Assembly: GCF_052180275.1 (NCBI RefSeq)
Contig: NZ_CP197465.1
Span: forward strand, 496,001-560,000
Origin: Kumtagia sp052180275
Lineage (GTDB): Bacteria; Pseudomonadota; Alphaproteobacteria; Rhizobiales; Rhizobiaceae
Length of the DNA stretch: 64,000 nucleotides
Direction of reading: 5' to 3'
Under the pieces are notes generated by a model that was not told the origin of the DNA, did not search any database, and saw only the letters and a list, made by a program, of their open reading frames with translations. The translations under genes were made by a program, and so were the position numbers. Shown here in pieces: positions 16,346 to 25,356 of the stretch (positions are counted from its first letter, which is position 1; the number at the start of each line of letters is the position of its first letter).

Positions 16346-17221
16346 ATGTCCACGTCTCCCAATCGCTCCTTCCGCTCCGTTCTCTACATGCCCGCCACCA
16401 ATACGAGGGCGCTGGCCAAGGCGGCGACGCTCGCAAGCGACGCGGTCATCGTCGATCTGGAGGACGCCGTTGCGCCCGATGAGAAGGTTTTGGCGCGTGA
16501 AAATCTGAGGGCCTGGTTCGAGACACGCCAGACGAAACCGGCGACCACGATCATCCGCATCAACGCGCTGTCGAGCGAATGGGGCGCCGATGATCTCGTC
16601 CTGGCGCGAAGCCTGGAACTCGATGGCATCCTGCTGCCGAAGGTCGAAACGCCGCGCGACATTCTCGAAGCCGGCGACGTGCTCGACGACGAGGCCGTGG
16701 CGGAGACGGTGAAATTGTGGGCGATGGTCGAGACTCCGAAGGCCATGCTCAATCTGGGCGGCATCGCCGAGCTTGGCCGCGACCCGGCATCGCGCCTTGC
16801 CGGCTTGGTCGCAGGCACCAATGATCTGGCGAAAGACACCGGCGTGCTGGTGACGCCGGACCGGCGCTACCTGCTACCATGGCTGATGCAGATCGTCCTG
16901 GCGGCGCGGGCCGGCGGGCTGGTGGCATTGGACGGCGTCATGAACGAATTCCGCGACCTCGACGCCTTCGGGCCCGAATGCGCGGAGGGCGCCGCGATGG
17001 GATTTGACGGCAAGACGCTGATCCATCCGGCGCAGATCGAACCGGCCAACAAGGCATTCTCGTCGTCGGAAGCAGCAGTGGCTGAGGCGCAAGCGATCGT
17101 CGAGGCATTCGCGCGGCCGGAAAATGCCGGCAAGGGGGTGATCTCGCTGGACGGCCGTATGGTCGAGCGGCTGCATCTGGTGCAGGCCGAGCGCTTGCTG
17201 GCGCGTGCCGGACGGGCTTGA
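16346..17221 (+). CDS. HpcH/HpaI aldolase family, CitE-like CoA ester lyase
   Basis: A 291-residue TIM-barrel protein of the CitE type, which cleaves or forms beta-hydroxyacyl-CoA esters such as malyl-CoA or citramalyl-CoA. Motifs are RSVLYMPATNTRALAKA, the metal and substrate segment VDLEDAVAPDEK, LPKVETPRDI, the Glu of AMVETPKAM and the late GFDGKTLIHPAQI. It lacks the other citrate lyase subunits nearby, so it is more likely a malyl/citramalyl-CoA lyase or thioesterase. AGAAGG at 16336-16341 supports the start. Confidence 0.9.
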   Translation: MSTSPNRSFRSVLYMPATNTRALAKAATLASDAVIVDLEDAVAPDEKVLARENLRAWFETRQTKPATTIIRINALSSEWGADDLVLARSLELDGILLPKVETPRDILEAGDVLDDEAVAETVKLWAMVETPKAMLNLGGIAELGRDPASRLAGLVAGTNDLAKDTGVLVTPDRRYLLPWLMQIVLAARAGGLVALDGVMNEFRDLDAFGPECAEGAAMGFDGKTLIHPAQIEPANKAFSSSEAAVAEAQAIVEAFARPENAGKGVISLDGRMVERLHLVQAERLLARAGRA

Positions 17222-17272
17222 ATTCGGCTGCCCGCACCGTAATTTTGATTCACCTGACCGTAGGAGGCCCTG

Positions 17273-17479
17273 ATGAAGCTCTATCGTTTCCTGACTGGAC
17301 CGGACGATTCCAGCTTCTGCCACAAGGTGACGGCGGCGCTGAACAAGGGGTGGCACCTGTTCGGCTCGCCGACCTATTCCTACAATGCCGAGACCAAGAC
17401 GATGATGGCCGGCCAGGCGGTGGTCAAGGATGTCGACGGCAAGGATTACGATCCGGGCATCAAGCTCAGCGAGTTTTAG
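17273..17479 (+). CDS. DUF1737 domain protein
   Basis: A 68-residue protein starting MKLYRFLTGPDDSSFCHKV, with LNKGWHLFGSPTYSYN in the middle, which is the DUF1737 pattern. A strong AGGAGG ribosome-binding site precedes the ATG. No function is known. It follows the CitE-like gene by 51 bases and may be in the same transcript. Confidence 0.88.
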   Translation: MKLYRFLTGPDDSSFCHKVTAALNKGWHLFGSPTYSYNAETKTMMAGQAVVKDVDGKDYDPGIKLSEF

Positions 17480-17503
17480 CCGGCTCAAGCCAGCCTGGAA
17501 TCG

Positions 17504-18355
17504 CTAATCCCCTTCGCGCACGAAGGCGGCAAAAGCGTCGGAAAAGTCCGGATGCCAGCGCGATAGCGGCGGGCGGTTCTCGACGACGTCGCCGGCCGCC
17601 CAGCGGATGCGCTTCTCGTCCAGTGCGCGCGGCACATCGTTATCCGGGCACAAAATGTAGAAGTCGCCGCGCTCCAGGCTCTCCAGCATGAAATCGACCG
17701 TCTGCTCCGGCGTCCAGGCGCTGTCCGGCTTTTCGGTGCGGCCGCCAGAGGCCAACGGGGTGAAGACGAAGCCGGGGATGAGGAGGTGGGCACTCACGCG
17801 GCAGTCCTTGGTATTGCGCAGCTCGTGCTGCAGGGCTTCGGTGAAGGTTTTCACGCCGGACTTGGAGACGTTGTAGGCCGGATCGCCGGGCGGCGTCGTG
17901 ATGCCCTGCTTGGAGCCGGTGTTGACGATCAGTCCCGGCCGGCCGCGCGCGATCATTGCAGGTCCGAAGATGCGGCTGCCATGGATGACGCCCCACAGGT
18001 TCACCGCCAGCACGCGCTCCCAGTTTTCGACAGGTCCGAACAGCGCGCTGCCGGGCTGGACGCCGGCATTGTTCATTAGCAGGTCCGTGCCGCCGAAGGT
18101 CTTGGCGACCGACTTCTCCAGTGCAACAAGATCGTCGACGCGGCTGACGTCGGCTTCGACCGCCATCACGTCTTCCTTGTTGCTTGCCGAGAGGATCACC
18201 TGCGCCCGTGCATCGGCCAGCCGCTTGGCACCGATGTCGGCGATGCAGACCTTCATGCCTCGTGCGGCGAACTTTTTCGCCGCCGCGAGGCCGATGCCGG
18301 AGGCGCCGCCGGTGATGACGGCGACGGCGCCGGGGACGAGAACGGGATGCGACAT
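17504..18355 (-). CDS. Short-chain dehydrogenase/reductase
   Basis: A 283-residue classical SDR that oxidises or reduces an alcohol/carbonyl with NAD(P). The cofactor motif TGGASGIG is at 15-22, NNAG at about 93-96, and the catalytic motif is YNVSK (the Tyr-x-x-x-Lys pair). The C-terminal extension of about 30 residues after the Rossmann domain is longer than in typical 250-residue SDRs. Substrate cannot be told from sequence. It is convergent with the DUF1737 gene. Confidence 0.9.
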   Translation of the reverse strand: MSHPVLVPGAVAVITGGASGIGLAAAKKFAARGMKVCIADIGAKRLADARAQVILSASNKEDVMAVEADVSRVDDLVALEKSVAKTFGGTDLLMNNAGVQPGSALFGPVENWERVLAVNLWGVIHGSRIFGPAMIARGRPGLIVNTGSKQGITTPPGDPAYNVSKSGVKTFTEALQHELRNTKDCRVSAHLLIPGFVFTPLASGGRTEKPDSAWTPEQTVDFMLESLERGDFYILCPDNDVPRALDEKRIRWAAGDVVENRPPLSRWHPDFSDAFAAFVREGD

Positions 18356-18696
18356 GCGAGGCTCCTTGCAAGGCGATCACCGTCGCCAGACGGGAAGGCA
18401 GGCTAGCCTTTTTGCGCGGCCGGGCACAGGGGCGGTTTGGTTTCTTTCGGCAGGGACCGCGGCAATTCGGAGCCGTCCGCAAAAAGTCTCCTGGCTGCCG
18501 CGCCGAGCCGGCCACGGCCATTTTGACGGAGGCCGGAAGTGCCGGCTGATTTTAAGAGGACATATTTCGTGACCGGCCAGCCATGAAAAGCCGGGTGCCC
18601 CGGCGGCCCCCGCCACATGGCTGCCGCATCGCGACCGCAGGCGGGATTTGGGCAGCGCGGCGGGAACTTTATCCGGACGAGGAACTTTACGCCGCG
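18356..18696. other. Intergenic region upstream of opgC
   Basis: These 341 bases between the divergent SDR and opgC genes contain no supported gene. The opgC frame stays open back to 18583, but the product of that extension has no conserved character. Promoters for both flanking genes should lie here; none can be assigned with confidence. Confidence 0.4.
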
Positions 18697-19881
18697 ATGA
18701 GCACGAATGCGACCTCACAGCGGGATACCCGCATCGATGTCTTCCGCGCCCTGGCGCTGCTGACGATCTTCGTCAACCACGTACCCGGTACGATCTTCGA
18801 GCACATCACCCACAAGAATTTCGGCTTTTCCGATTCGGCCGAGGCGTTCGTGCTGATTTCCGGCATCGCGTTGGGCCTAGCCTACGGGCTGAAGTTCGAG
18901 CCGGGCAACAGGCTGCTGCTGACGTTGAAGGCGTTCCGCCGCGCTGGCACGCTTTATGTCGCGCATATCGTGACCAGTGTCGCCACCCTCGCCATTTTCT
19001 CGGCCGCAGCCCTCTGGTTCGCGCGGCCGAAACTGCTGGAGATGATCAATATCGGCGCGCTGGTCGAGGATACGCCGCGCGCCCTGGTCGGCCTCGCCAC
19101 GCTGGGTCATCAGGTCGGCTACAACAACATCTTGTCGATGTATGCCGTGGTGCTGCTGATGCTGCCGCTGTTCCTGCTGCTCAGCCGGATCAGCCTGGTG
19201 CTGATGGTGACGGTGTCCGGGCTGGTCTGGTTCGCCGCCGGGTATTGGCAGATGGCACCGAAAAACTATCCGACCGAAGGCTTCTGGTTCCTGAATCCGC
19301 TGTCCTGGCAGCTGCTTTTCGTCATCGGCATGGCCTGCATGATGCATGTGCGGCGGGGCGGCACGATCTGCTACAGTGCGCCGCTGGCGGCGATCTCGCT
19401 GGGTTACATCGTGCTGTCCCTGATCTGGGTGCGCTGGTCGCTGTGGGGTCTGGAGGCGAAGCTCGACCTGCCGCTGGTGCTGGCCGGCTTCGACAAGACG
19501 TTCCTGTCGCTGCCGCGCCTGTTGCACGTGCTGGCGCTGGCCTATCTGGTCGTGGCGATCCCGTCGCTCTCCAACCTTGCCCGTACACGCACCGACAATG
19601 CACTGGCGATCCTCGGCAAGCACTCGCTGCCGGTGTTCATCGCCGGCACTGTGCTGGCGATGATCGGCCAAGTGCTGAAGGCGGTGTACGGCGGCGGACT
19701 GGCTTTCGACACCACCCTGATCGCCGCCGGGCTCGCGCTGCAGTTCGCGCTGGCCTACTGGCTCGAATGGCTGCCGGCCATCGGCTGGGGCGGCAAGCGC
19801 CCGGCCAGCCGCGCGCCCGGGCAGCAAGCGGCCGTCAGCGTCAGCCGGGAACGGCGCGGTCTGGCGCAAGCCGCTCCCTGA
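18697..19881 (+). CDS. opgC: OpgC family membrane protein
   Basis: A 394-residue multispanning protein of the OpgC family. OpgC transfers succinyl groups to periplasmic glucans in the related E. coli system. The N terminus RIDVFRALALLTIFVNHVPG carries the conserved Arg and His of the acyltransferase-3-like fold, followed by about ten hydrophobic helices. ATG 18697 gives the conserved start; the 38-codon upstream extension is not used. Its end overlaps the convergent LysR gene by 41 bases. Confidence 0.88.
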   Translation: MSTNATSQRDTRIDVFRALALLTIFVNHVPGTIFEHITHKNFGFSDSAEAFVLISGIALGLAYGLKFEPGNRLLLTLKAFRRAGTLYVAHIVTSVATLAIFSAAALWFARPKLLEMINIGALVEDTPRALVGLATLGHQVGYNNILSMYAVVLLMLPLFLLLSRISLVLMVTVSGLVWFAAGYWQMAPKNYPTEGFWFLNPLSWQLLFVIGMACMMHVRRGGTICYSAPLAAISLGYIVLSLIWVRWSLWGLEAKLDLPLVLAGFDKTFLSLPRLLHVLALAYLVVAIPSLSNLARTRTDNALAILGKHSLPVFIAGTVLAMIGQVLKAVYGGGLAFDTTLIAAGLALQFALAYWLEWLPAIGWGGKRPASRAPGQQAAVSVSRERRGLAQAAP

Positions 19882-20755
19882 GCCGGGGTGCGGCGAAGTC
19901 GAGAAAAGCCCGCAGTTTCAATGGCAGAGGCCCTTGTCCGGCATGGACAAGGCTTACCGGCGATGGTTCCGGCTCGAACTCGCGCAACAGGATCGCAAGT
20001 CTTCCATCGCCGATCGCGCCGGCCGCCTGGTAGGACAGCACGCGCGTGATGCCGACGCCGGCAATGGCGGCATCGATCGCCGCCTCGGCGGTGTTGACGA
20101 TGAGGCGCGGCCGGATCGCCACCGATATCTCGGAATTGCCCTCGGCAAAAACCCAGTTCCTCGGCGTGAACAGCCCCTCGAAGGCCACGCAGTCGCGGCC
20201 GGCGAGGTCGGCCGGCGTCTCCGGCGAGCCATGCAGTGCAAGATAGGCGGGACTGGCGCAGACCACGCACCGGACGGTGCCGAGCCGCATGGCCACGAGG
20301 CTGCTTTCGGGCAGCCGGCCAATGCGCAAGGCGGCATCGATGTGGTCTTCGAGAAGATGGACCACCCGGTCGGACAGGATCAGCCGGATATCGATCTCGG
20401 GATAGGTTTTCAGAAAATCCGAGACGACGGGCAGCATATGCAACCTGCCGAACACGACCGGCGCGGTCAGCGTCAGTTCGCCGCGCGGCGCGCTGTATTC
20501 GCCGGCGGCGCTGCGCTCCGCCTCTCCGACCTGTTCGAGGATGCGCCGGCAGGCGGCGACATAGGCGTGTCCCGCCTCGGTGAGGCTCAGTTGCCGGGTG
20601 GAGCGGTTGAGGAGGCGCACCTTGAGATGCGCTTCCAGTTCGGAGATGCGACGGCTGACGCTGGCGAGCGGCATGTGCAGGCGTCGCCCAGCCGCCGAAA
20701 GGCTGCCGGCGTCGACCACGTCGAGGAGAACCGTCATGGCTTGGAGCCGATCCAT
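19841..20755 (-). CDS. LysR family transcriptional regulator
   Basis: A 304-residue LysR-type regulator. The N-terminal winged helix-turn-helix (MDRLQAMTVLLDVVDAGSLS, then AAGRRLHMPLASVSRRISELE) is followed by a substrate-binding domain. The HMPLASVSRRI recognition helix resembles the large AaeR/DsdC-like subgroup often annotated near small redox enzymes. ATG 20755 is preferred over the frame start at 20788 because GGAAG precedes it. It diverges from the DUF1348/PNPOx pair, its likely targets. Confidence 0.92.
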   Translation of the reverse strand: MDRLQAMTVLLDVVDAGSLSAAGRRLHMPLASVSRRISELEAHLKVRLLNRSTRQLSLTEAGHAYVAACRRILEQVGEAERSAAGEYSAPRGELTLTAPVVFGRLHMLPVVSDFLKTYPEIDIRLILSDRVVHLLEDHIDAALRIGRLPESSLVAMRLGTVRCVVCASPAYLALHGSPETPADLAGRDCVAFEGLFTPRNWVFAEGNSEISVAIRPRLIVNTAEAAIDAAIAGVGITRVLSYQAAGAIGDGRLAILLREFEPEPSPVSLVHAGQGPLPLKLRAFLDFAAPRLRERLAPDRAVPG

Positions 20756-20933
20756 TATTCTTCCATTCCCCGGAAGGATGACTATCAATATCGACTTCTA
20801 ATTTCGAATTTCGGAATGGTCTATATGGGGTGCGGAGACAAGGTTTGTTTCGGGCGGAAAGGCTGGGCAAAACCGAAAGACGGGCCTGGCGCCGTGGCGC
20901 ATACGGACAATGCCTCAAACAGGAGATATGCCG

Positions 20934-21398
20934 ATGAGCCGTCCCCCCCTGCCGCCTTTTACCGCCGAGACCGCCGCCCAAAAGGCGCGCATGGCCGAGG
21001 ACGCCTGGAACAGCCGCGATCCGGCCAGGGTGGCGCTTGCCTATTCGCCGGACAGCCGCTGGCGAAACCGTGCCGAATTCATCCAGGGGCGCGACGCCAT
21101 CGAAGCTTTCCTGCAGCGCAAGTGGAACCGCGAACTTGACTACCGGCTGATCAAGGAAGTCTGGGCCTTTCACGACAACCGCATCGCCGTGCGCTTCGCC
21201 TATGAATGGCATGACGACGCCGGCAACTGGTTCCGCAGCTATGGCAACGAGAACTGGGAGTTCGACGCGGAAGGGCTGATGCGGCTGCGCTTTGCCAGCA
21301 TCAACGACCTGCCGATCGCCGAAAGCGAACGCAAATATCATTGGCCGCTCGGCCGCCGGCCCGACGACCATCCGTCGCTGAGCGAGCTTGGCCTGTAG
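20934..21398 (+). CDS. DUF1348 (NTF2-like) protein
   Basis: A 154-residue protein of the NTF2-like fold, DUF1348 family. Characteristic segments are AEDAWNSRDPARVALAYSPD, WRNRAEFIQGRDAI, FLQRKWNRELDYRLIKE and YGNENWEFD. The ATG at 20934 is chosen because AGGAG at 20921-20925 is eight bases away; ATG 20928 would be too close. The family has no established activity. It is divergent from the LysR gene and precedes the PNPOx-like gene by 48 bases. Confidence 0.9.
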   Translation: MSRPPLPPFTAETAAQKARMAEDAWNSRDPARVALAYSPDSRWRNRAEFIQGRDAIEAFLQRKWNRELDYRLIKEVWAFHDNRIAVRFAYEWHDDAGNWFRSYGNENWEFDAEGLMRLRFASINDLPIAESERKYHWPLGRRPDDHPSLSELGL

Positions 21399-21446
21399 AG
21401 AGGGCGGGATGACGGACAGCGCTCCGTTCCCGCCAAGGGGATTTTC

Positions 21447-22076
21447 ATGGACAGCCATCCGACCTATTCCAGCGACGTGGCCTTCACGCCGTCGGTCAAA
21501 GCCGTGCAGAGCCGCAAGGGATCGCGCCACGCCTATGAGCGCGTCGAGGCCAATGGCGGCTGGCAGACGCGGATCACGCCGGACCTCGCCGCCTTCGTGG
21601 AGGCGCAGACCAGCGTGTTCCTCGGCACGGCGAGCCGCGACGGACAGCCCTACATCCAGCACCGCGGCGGCCCCGCGGGATTCCTCAAGGTGCTGGACGA
21701 CACCACGATCGGCTTCGCCGACTACAGCGGCAACCGCCAGTACATCACCACCGGCAATCTCGCCGAGAACGCCAAGGCCTATCTGTTCCTGATCGACTAC
21801 GCGCATCGGCGGCGTATCAAGATATGGGGCACGGCCCGGGTGGTGGACGATCCGGAGCTTGTCGGCCGGCTGATGCCGGACGGCTACAAGGCGCGGGGTG
21901 AGCAGGCGATCCTGTTCTCCGTGTCGGCCTGGGACATGAACTGCCCGCAGCATATCCCCCAGCGCTTCGAGGCTGCGGATGTGGCGGCGGCGCTTGCCGA
22001 GCGTGACGGCCGGATCGCGGCCCTCGAAGCCGAGATCGCGGCGTTGAGGGAAAAGACTTCCGCGTCGGCCGTGTAA
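21447..22076 (+). CDS. Pyridoxamine 5'-phosphate oxidase-like flavoprotein
   Basis: A 209-residue split-barrel FMN-binding protein of the PNPOx-like superfamily. The core shows FLGTASRDGQPYIQHRGGP, the IGFADYSGNRQYITTGNL flavin contact region, and RIKIWGTARVVDD. The C terminus ends in a coiled-coil-like ERDGRIAALEAEIAALREK helix. Such proteins often reduce small quinones or other electrophiles. It probably shares a promoter with the DUF1348 gene under LysR control. Confidence 0.88.
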   Translation: MDSHPTYSSDVAFTPSVKAVQSRKGSRHAYERVEANGGWQTRITPDLAAFVEAQTSVFLGTASRDGQPYIQHRGGPAGFLKVLDDTTIGFADYSGNRQYITTGNLAENAKAYLFLIDYAHRRRIKIWGTARVVDDPELVGRLMPDGYKARGEQAILFSVSAWDMNCPQHIPQRFEAADVAAALAERDGRIAALEAEIAALREKTSASAV

Positions 22077-22152
22077 ATTGCGGTGGAAGGGCCTGCAATT
22101 TTAAAGGGGCATGCATTAGGTTTCCCATGCAGCAGACCGCACGGGGGGACCT

Positions 22153-23811
22153 TTGACCAATATCTACGAGATCGGGCTGGACCGGAACGCCGCAAACCAC
22201 CAACCGCTGACGCCGCTGACCCTGCTGGAACGCGCGGCGAAAACCTATCCCAACCATCCGGCGATCATCCATGGCGCGTCGCGCACCAGCTACGGCGACT
22301 TCTGGCGGCGCTCGCTCCGGCTTGCTTCGGCACTGGCGCAAAAGGGCATCGGCAAGGGCGACACCGTCACGGTCATGCTGTCCAACACGCCGGCGATGCT
22401 GGAGGCGCATTTCGGCGTGCCGATGGTCAAGGCGGTGCTGCATTCGCTGAACACGCGGCTCGACGCGGCGGTGATCGCCTTCCAACTCGGCCATGCGGAA
22501 TCGAAGGTCGTCATCGTCGACCGCGAATTCGCCGGCGTGATGCGGGAGGCGCTGGCCCTTGCCGAAGTGCAGCCGCTGGTGATCGACTATGACGATCCCG
22601 AATATCCGGCGGACGCGCCTTATCCCAAGGGCGAGCGCATCGGTACGCTCGACTACGAGGCGTTCGTCCAGTCCGGCGATCCTGATTTCGCCTGGTCGAT
22701 GCCCGAAGACGAGTGGGACGCGATCTCCCTGAACTACACGTCGGGCACGACGGGCAATCCCAAGGGTGTCGTCTATCACCATCGCGGCGCAGCACTCATG
22801 GCGCACACCAACACCATCCACGCCGGCATGGGCAAACATGCCGTCTATCTGTGGACGCTGCCGATGTTCCATTGCAACGGCTGGTGTTTTCCCTGGACGC
22901 TCGCCGTGCAGGCCGGCACGCATGTCTGCCTGCGCTGGGTGCGGGCGAAGGCGATGTACGAGGCCATTGCCGACCACAAAGTCACGCATCTCTGCGGTGC
23001 GCCGATCGTCATGGCGACGCTGATCAACGCCGAGGACAAGGACAAGCGCGCCTTCTCGCAGCAGGTGACTTTCAACACCGCCGCCGCGCCGCCGCCGGAA
23101 TCCGTGCTGTCGGGAATGGCGGACGCCGGCTTCGTGGTGAACCATCTCTACGGGCTGACGGAGACCTACGGCCCGGCAGTCGTCAACGAATGGCACGGCG
23201 AATGGGACGGGCTCGACCGCGGCGGTCGCGCGGCCAAGAAGGCGCGGCAGGGCGTGCGCTACGCCTCGCTCGAAGGCCTGACGGTGATGGACCCGGAGAC
23301 CATGGCCGAAACGCCTGCCGACGGCGAGACCATCGGCGAGGTGATGTTCCGCGGCAACATCGTCATGAAGGGCTATCTGAAGAACCGCAAGGCGACCGAC
23401 GAGGCTTTTGCCGGCGGCTGGTTCCACTCGGGCGACCTCGGCGTCATGCACCCGGACGGCTACATCCAGCTCAAGGACCGGTCCAAGGACATCATCATCT
23501 CCGGCGGCGAGAATATTTCCTCGATCGAGGTGGAGGAGGCGCTGTACAAGCACCCTGCCGTCGCGTCCTGCGGCGTGGTGGCGCGCGCCGACGACAAATG
23601 GGGCGAGGTGCCGGTGGCCTATGTCGAGCTGAAGCCCGGCAAGGCGGCGAGCGAGGCGGAGATCATCGAGCACTGCCGGAAGCTGCTCGCCCGTTTCAAG
23701 GTTCCGAAGAGCGTGACATTCGCCGAAATCCCCAAGACTTCCACGGGGAAGATCCAGAAGTTCAGGCTGCGGGACATGGCCAGGGAAGCGAATATCGTAT
23801 CCGTGCGGTAA
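22153..23811 (+). CDS. Acyl-CoA synthetase (AMP-forming)
   Basis: A 552-residue acyl-CoA ligase that activates a carboxylic acid with ATP and CoA. The ATP-binding motif is NYTSGTTGNPKGVVYHHRG (about 195-213), the adenylate motif LYGLTETYGP, the hinge YIQLKDRSKDIIISGGENIS and the C-terminal lysine in TSTGKIQKFRLR. The start NIYEIGLDRNAANHQPLTPL resembles a group that includes methylmercaptopropionate-CoA ligase DmdB, but the substrate is unproven. The start codon is TTG, with a G-rich ribosome-binding site at 22143-22149; no ATG is available in frame. Confidence 0.93.
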   Translation: MTNIYEIGLDRNAANHQPLTPLTLLERAAKTYPNHPAIIHGASRTSYGDFWRRSLRLASALAQKGIGKGDTVTVMLSNTPAMLEAHFGVPMVKAVLHSLNTRLDAAVIAFQLGHAESKVVIVDREFAGVMREALALAEVQPLVIDYDDPEYPADAPYPKGERIGTLDYEAFVQSGDPDFAWSMPEDEWDAISLNYTSGTTGNPKGVVYHHRGAALMAHTNTIHAGMGKHAVYLWTLPMFHCNGWCFPWTLAVQAGTHVCLRWVRAKAMYEAIADHKVTHLCGAPIVMATLINAEDKDKRAFSQQVTFNTAAAPPPESVLSGMADAGFVVNHLYGLTETYGPAVVNEWHGEWDGLDRGGRAAKKARQGVRYASLEGLTVMDPETMAETPADGETIGEVMFRGNIVMKGYLKNRKATDEAFAGGWFHSGDLGVMHPDGYIQLKDRSKDIIISGGENISSIEVEEALYKHPAVASCGVVARADDKWGEVPVAYVELKPGKAASEAEIIEHCRKLLARFKVPKSVTFAEIPKTSTGKIQKFRLRDMAREANIVSVR

Positions 23812-24021
23812 CAGGCCGTTTCATTCCCGTCTCATGCCCGGCATGCATCCGAAACGGGCCGGGTGTCTAACGACACCGCCGAGCTTCTCAGGAGGCGACC
23901 GGCTTTCGGTGCTTTGGACCCGGATTCGAAACGGGTGATGAATGGCCGCCGATAGACGACCGGTCCGCGCGGGGCGGACGGCGTATTTCCCTCAATATCC
24001 GGATTTGAAAAGGACACAGCA

Positions 24022-24468
24022 ATGCACGGCGTTGCACGGAAATTCTTTACGCTCGCCATCCTCTACGCGGTCTGCGGCATGGCGCTGGGGCTGCACATGT
24101 CGATCACCCACGATCACTCGCAGATGCCCGTCCACGCCCATGCGATGGTGGCGGGATGGCTGATGTCGGCGGTTTTTGCCTTTTTCTACCACCTCGTTCC
24201 GGCGGCCGGGTCTTCGCGGCTGGCGGCGGCGCATTTCTGGCTGACGGCGGTCAGCGGCGTGATGCTGATCGTCGGCCTGTATTTCCTGCTGGCCGGCCAC
24301 GCGGCAATCGAACCGGTCGTGGCGGTCGGCTCCATGGTCTTCTACGCCAGCATCCTGCTCTTCGCCTACATAGCCCTTTCGGCGATGCGCAAGCCGGTCC
24401 GTCCGGCCGGATTGTCTCCGGATGGCACATTGTCGGGCCGGTTGGTAAAAGAATCCATAGCCCGTTAA
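24022..24468 (+). CDS. Small membrane protein resembling part of heme-copper oxidase subunit I
   Basis: A 148-residue protein with about four transmembrane helices. HMSITHDHSQMPVHAHAMVAGW has a histidine-rich helix start like the heme-ligand region of CcoN/NorB-type subunits, and similar short proteins are often labelled cytochrome-c oxidase-like. It lacks the rest of a catalytic subunit. It could bind heme or act in metal homeostasis; function is not known. No partner oxidase genes are nearby. Confidence 0.65.
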   Translation: MHGVARKFFTLAILYAVCGMALGLHMSITHDHSQMPVHAHAMVAGWLMSAVFAFFYHLVPAAGSSRLAAAHFWLTAVSGVMLIVGLYFLLAGHAAIEPVVAVGSMVFYASILLFAYIALSAMRKPVRPAGLSPDGTLSGRLVKESIAR

Positions 24469-24572
24469 GTCTCTGTTAAGCATTATGGGTGTTTATTGTG
24501 GGTATCCAGTTATCTGGATTCTTACCGAGTGGTTGGAGCCACTTCGTTTGACGCCTCCCTGTTAAACTCTCG

Positions 24573-24600
24573 AGAGCCGCTTTCCGCGGCTCTTTTTTTG
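24573..24600 (+). terminator. Strong Rho-independent terminator
   Basis: AGAGCCGC (24573-24580), loop TTTCC, and GCGGCTCT (24586-24593) followed by seven T. It lies about 105 bases after the preceding gene and 150 before rcdA, in an AT-rich spacer. The distance from the upstream gene leaves room for a small transcript ending here. Confidence 0.88.
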
Positions 24601-24752
24601 TTCATCACTTGGAACGTCCTCGTTAACCCTTTATTAAACATGTGCTTGCCTTCGCCGCCGCGGCGGAGCATCTTTCCCACACAGGGGGAATCTGCAAGAA
24701 ACGGCGCAGCCGGCAAACAACGCCGGAGCCGGATTTCTCCGCAGGATCAAGG

Positions 24753-25289
24753 ATGACGGGCAAACTTTCGATGGGAAGCGGACAACCGATCAAGCTGGCG
24801 GAACGCCGGGTGTTCTCGGATTCGTTCAAGCCGCTCTACAATGAGGGCATGAGCCTGGTCGAGCGCGCCGCCGAATATCTCGACGGCCCCGGCCGCGCCG
24901 AGGCGCGAAAGCTGTCGCGGCTGGCGGCGACGCTCTACGCCGCCGAATCCATGCGGCTGACCACGAGGCTGATGCAGATCGCCTCCTGGCTGCTTTTGCA
25001 GCGCGCCGCCAATTCCGGCGAGATGACGCGTGACCAGGTCGCGTCCGAAAAATGCAAGGTGCGGCTGGACACGGCATCTGCCCCCGACAACGCCGTGGGG
25101 TGGGGCGAGCTTCCGGCGGCCTTCATGGAACTCGTCAACCGCTCGCTCAGCCTGCAGAATCTCGTCCGGCTGATGGACGAGGAGATCTACGGCAGCGACA
25201 TGGCCGCCGTGGGCAGCGCGCCGGTACGCCGCAGCAACCCCGTCTCCGACCAGATCAGCCTGCTCAACACCGCGTTCGCGCGGGGCTGA
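24753..25289 (+). CDS. rcdA: DUF1465 family protein, RcdA-like protease adaptor
   Basis: A 178-residue helical protein of the DUF1465 family. In Caulobacter the family member RcdA is an adaptor that helps ClpXP degrade the cell-cycle regulator CtrA. Family hallmarks are FSDSFKPLYNEGMSLVE, the Tyr-rich ATLYAAESMRLTTRLMQIASWL helix and LVRLMDEEIYG. ATG 24753 has AGGA six bases upstream; ATG 24771 is a later option. The C-terminal tail is variable, as in other rhizobial copies. Confidence 0.85.
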   Translation: MTGKLSMGSGQPIKLAERRVFSDSFKPLYNEGMSLVERAAEYLDGPGRAEARKLSRLAATLYAAESMRLTTRLMQIASWLLLQRAANSGEMTRDQVASEKCKVRLDTASAPDNAVGWGELPAAFMELVNRSLSLQNLVRLMDEEIYGSDMAAVGSAPVRRSNPVSDQISLLNTAFARG

Positions 25290-25356
25290 TCCGCGTTCGT
25301 TTTCGTTTCGTTCACATTTTCCTGACACGGATGCCGCGAACAGGTAGGCTTCGCGC

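Noticed and set aside
20800..20817. AATTTCGAATTTCGGAAT as a LysR-binding site
   Set aside because: The symmetry is imperfect and does not fit a clear T-N11-A box; the region is the right place but the site is not convincing.
21817..23673. 618-codon minus-strand frame
   Set aside because: It is antisense to the PNPOx-like and acyl-CoA ligase genes, which have clear family motifs.
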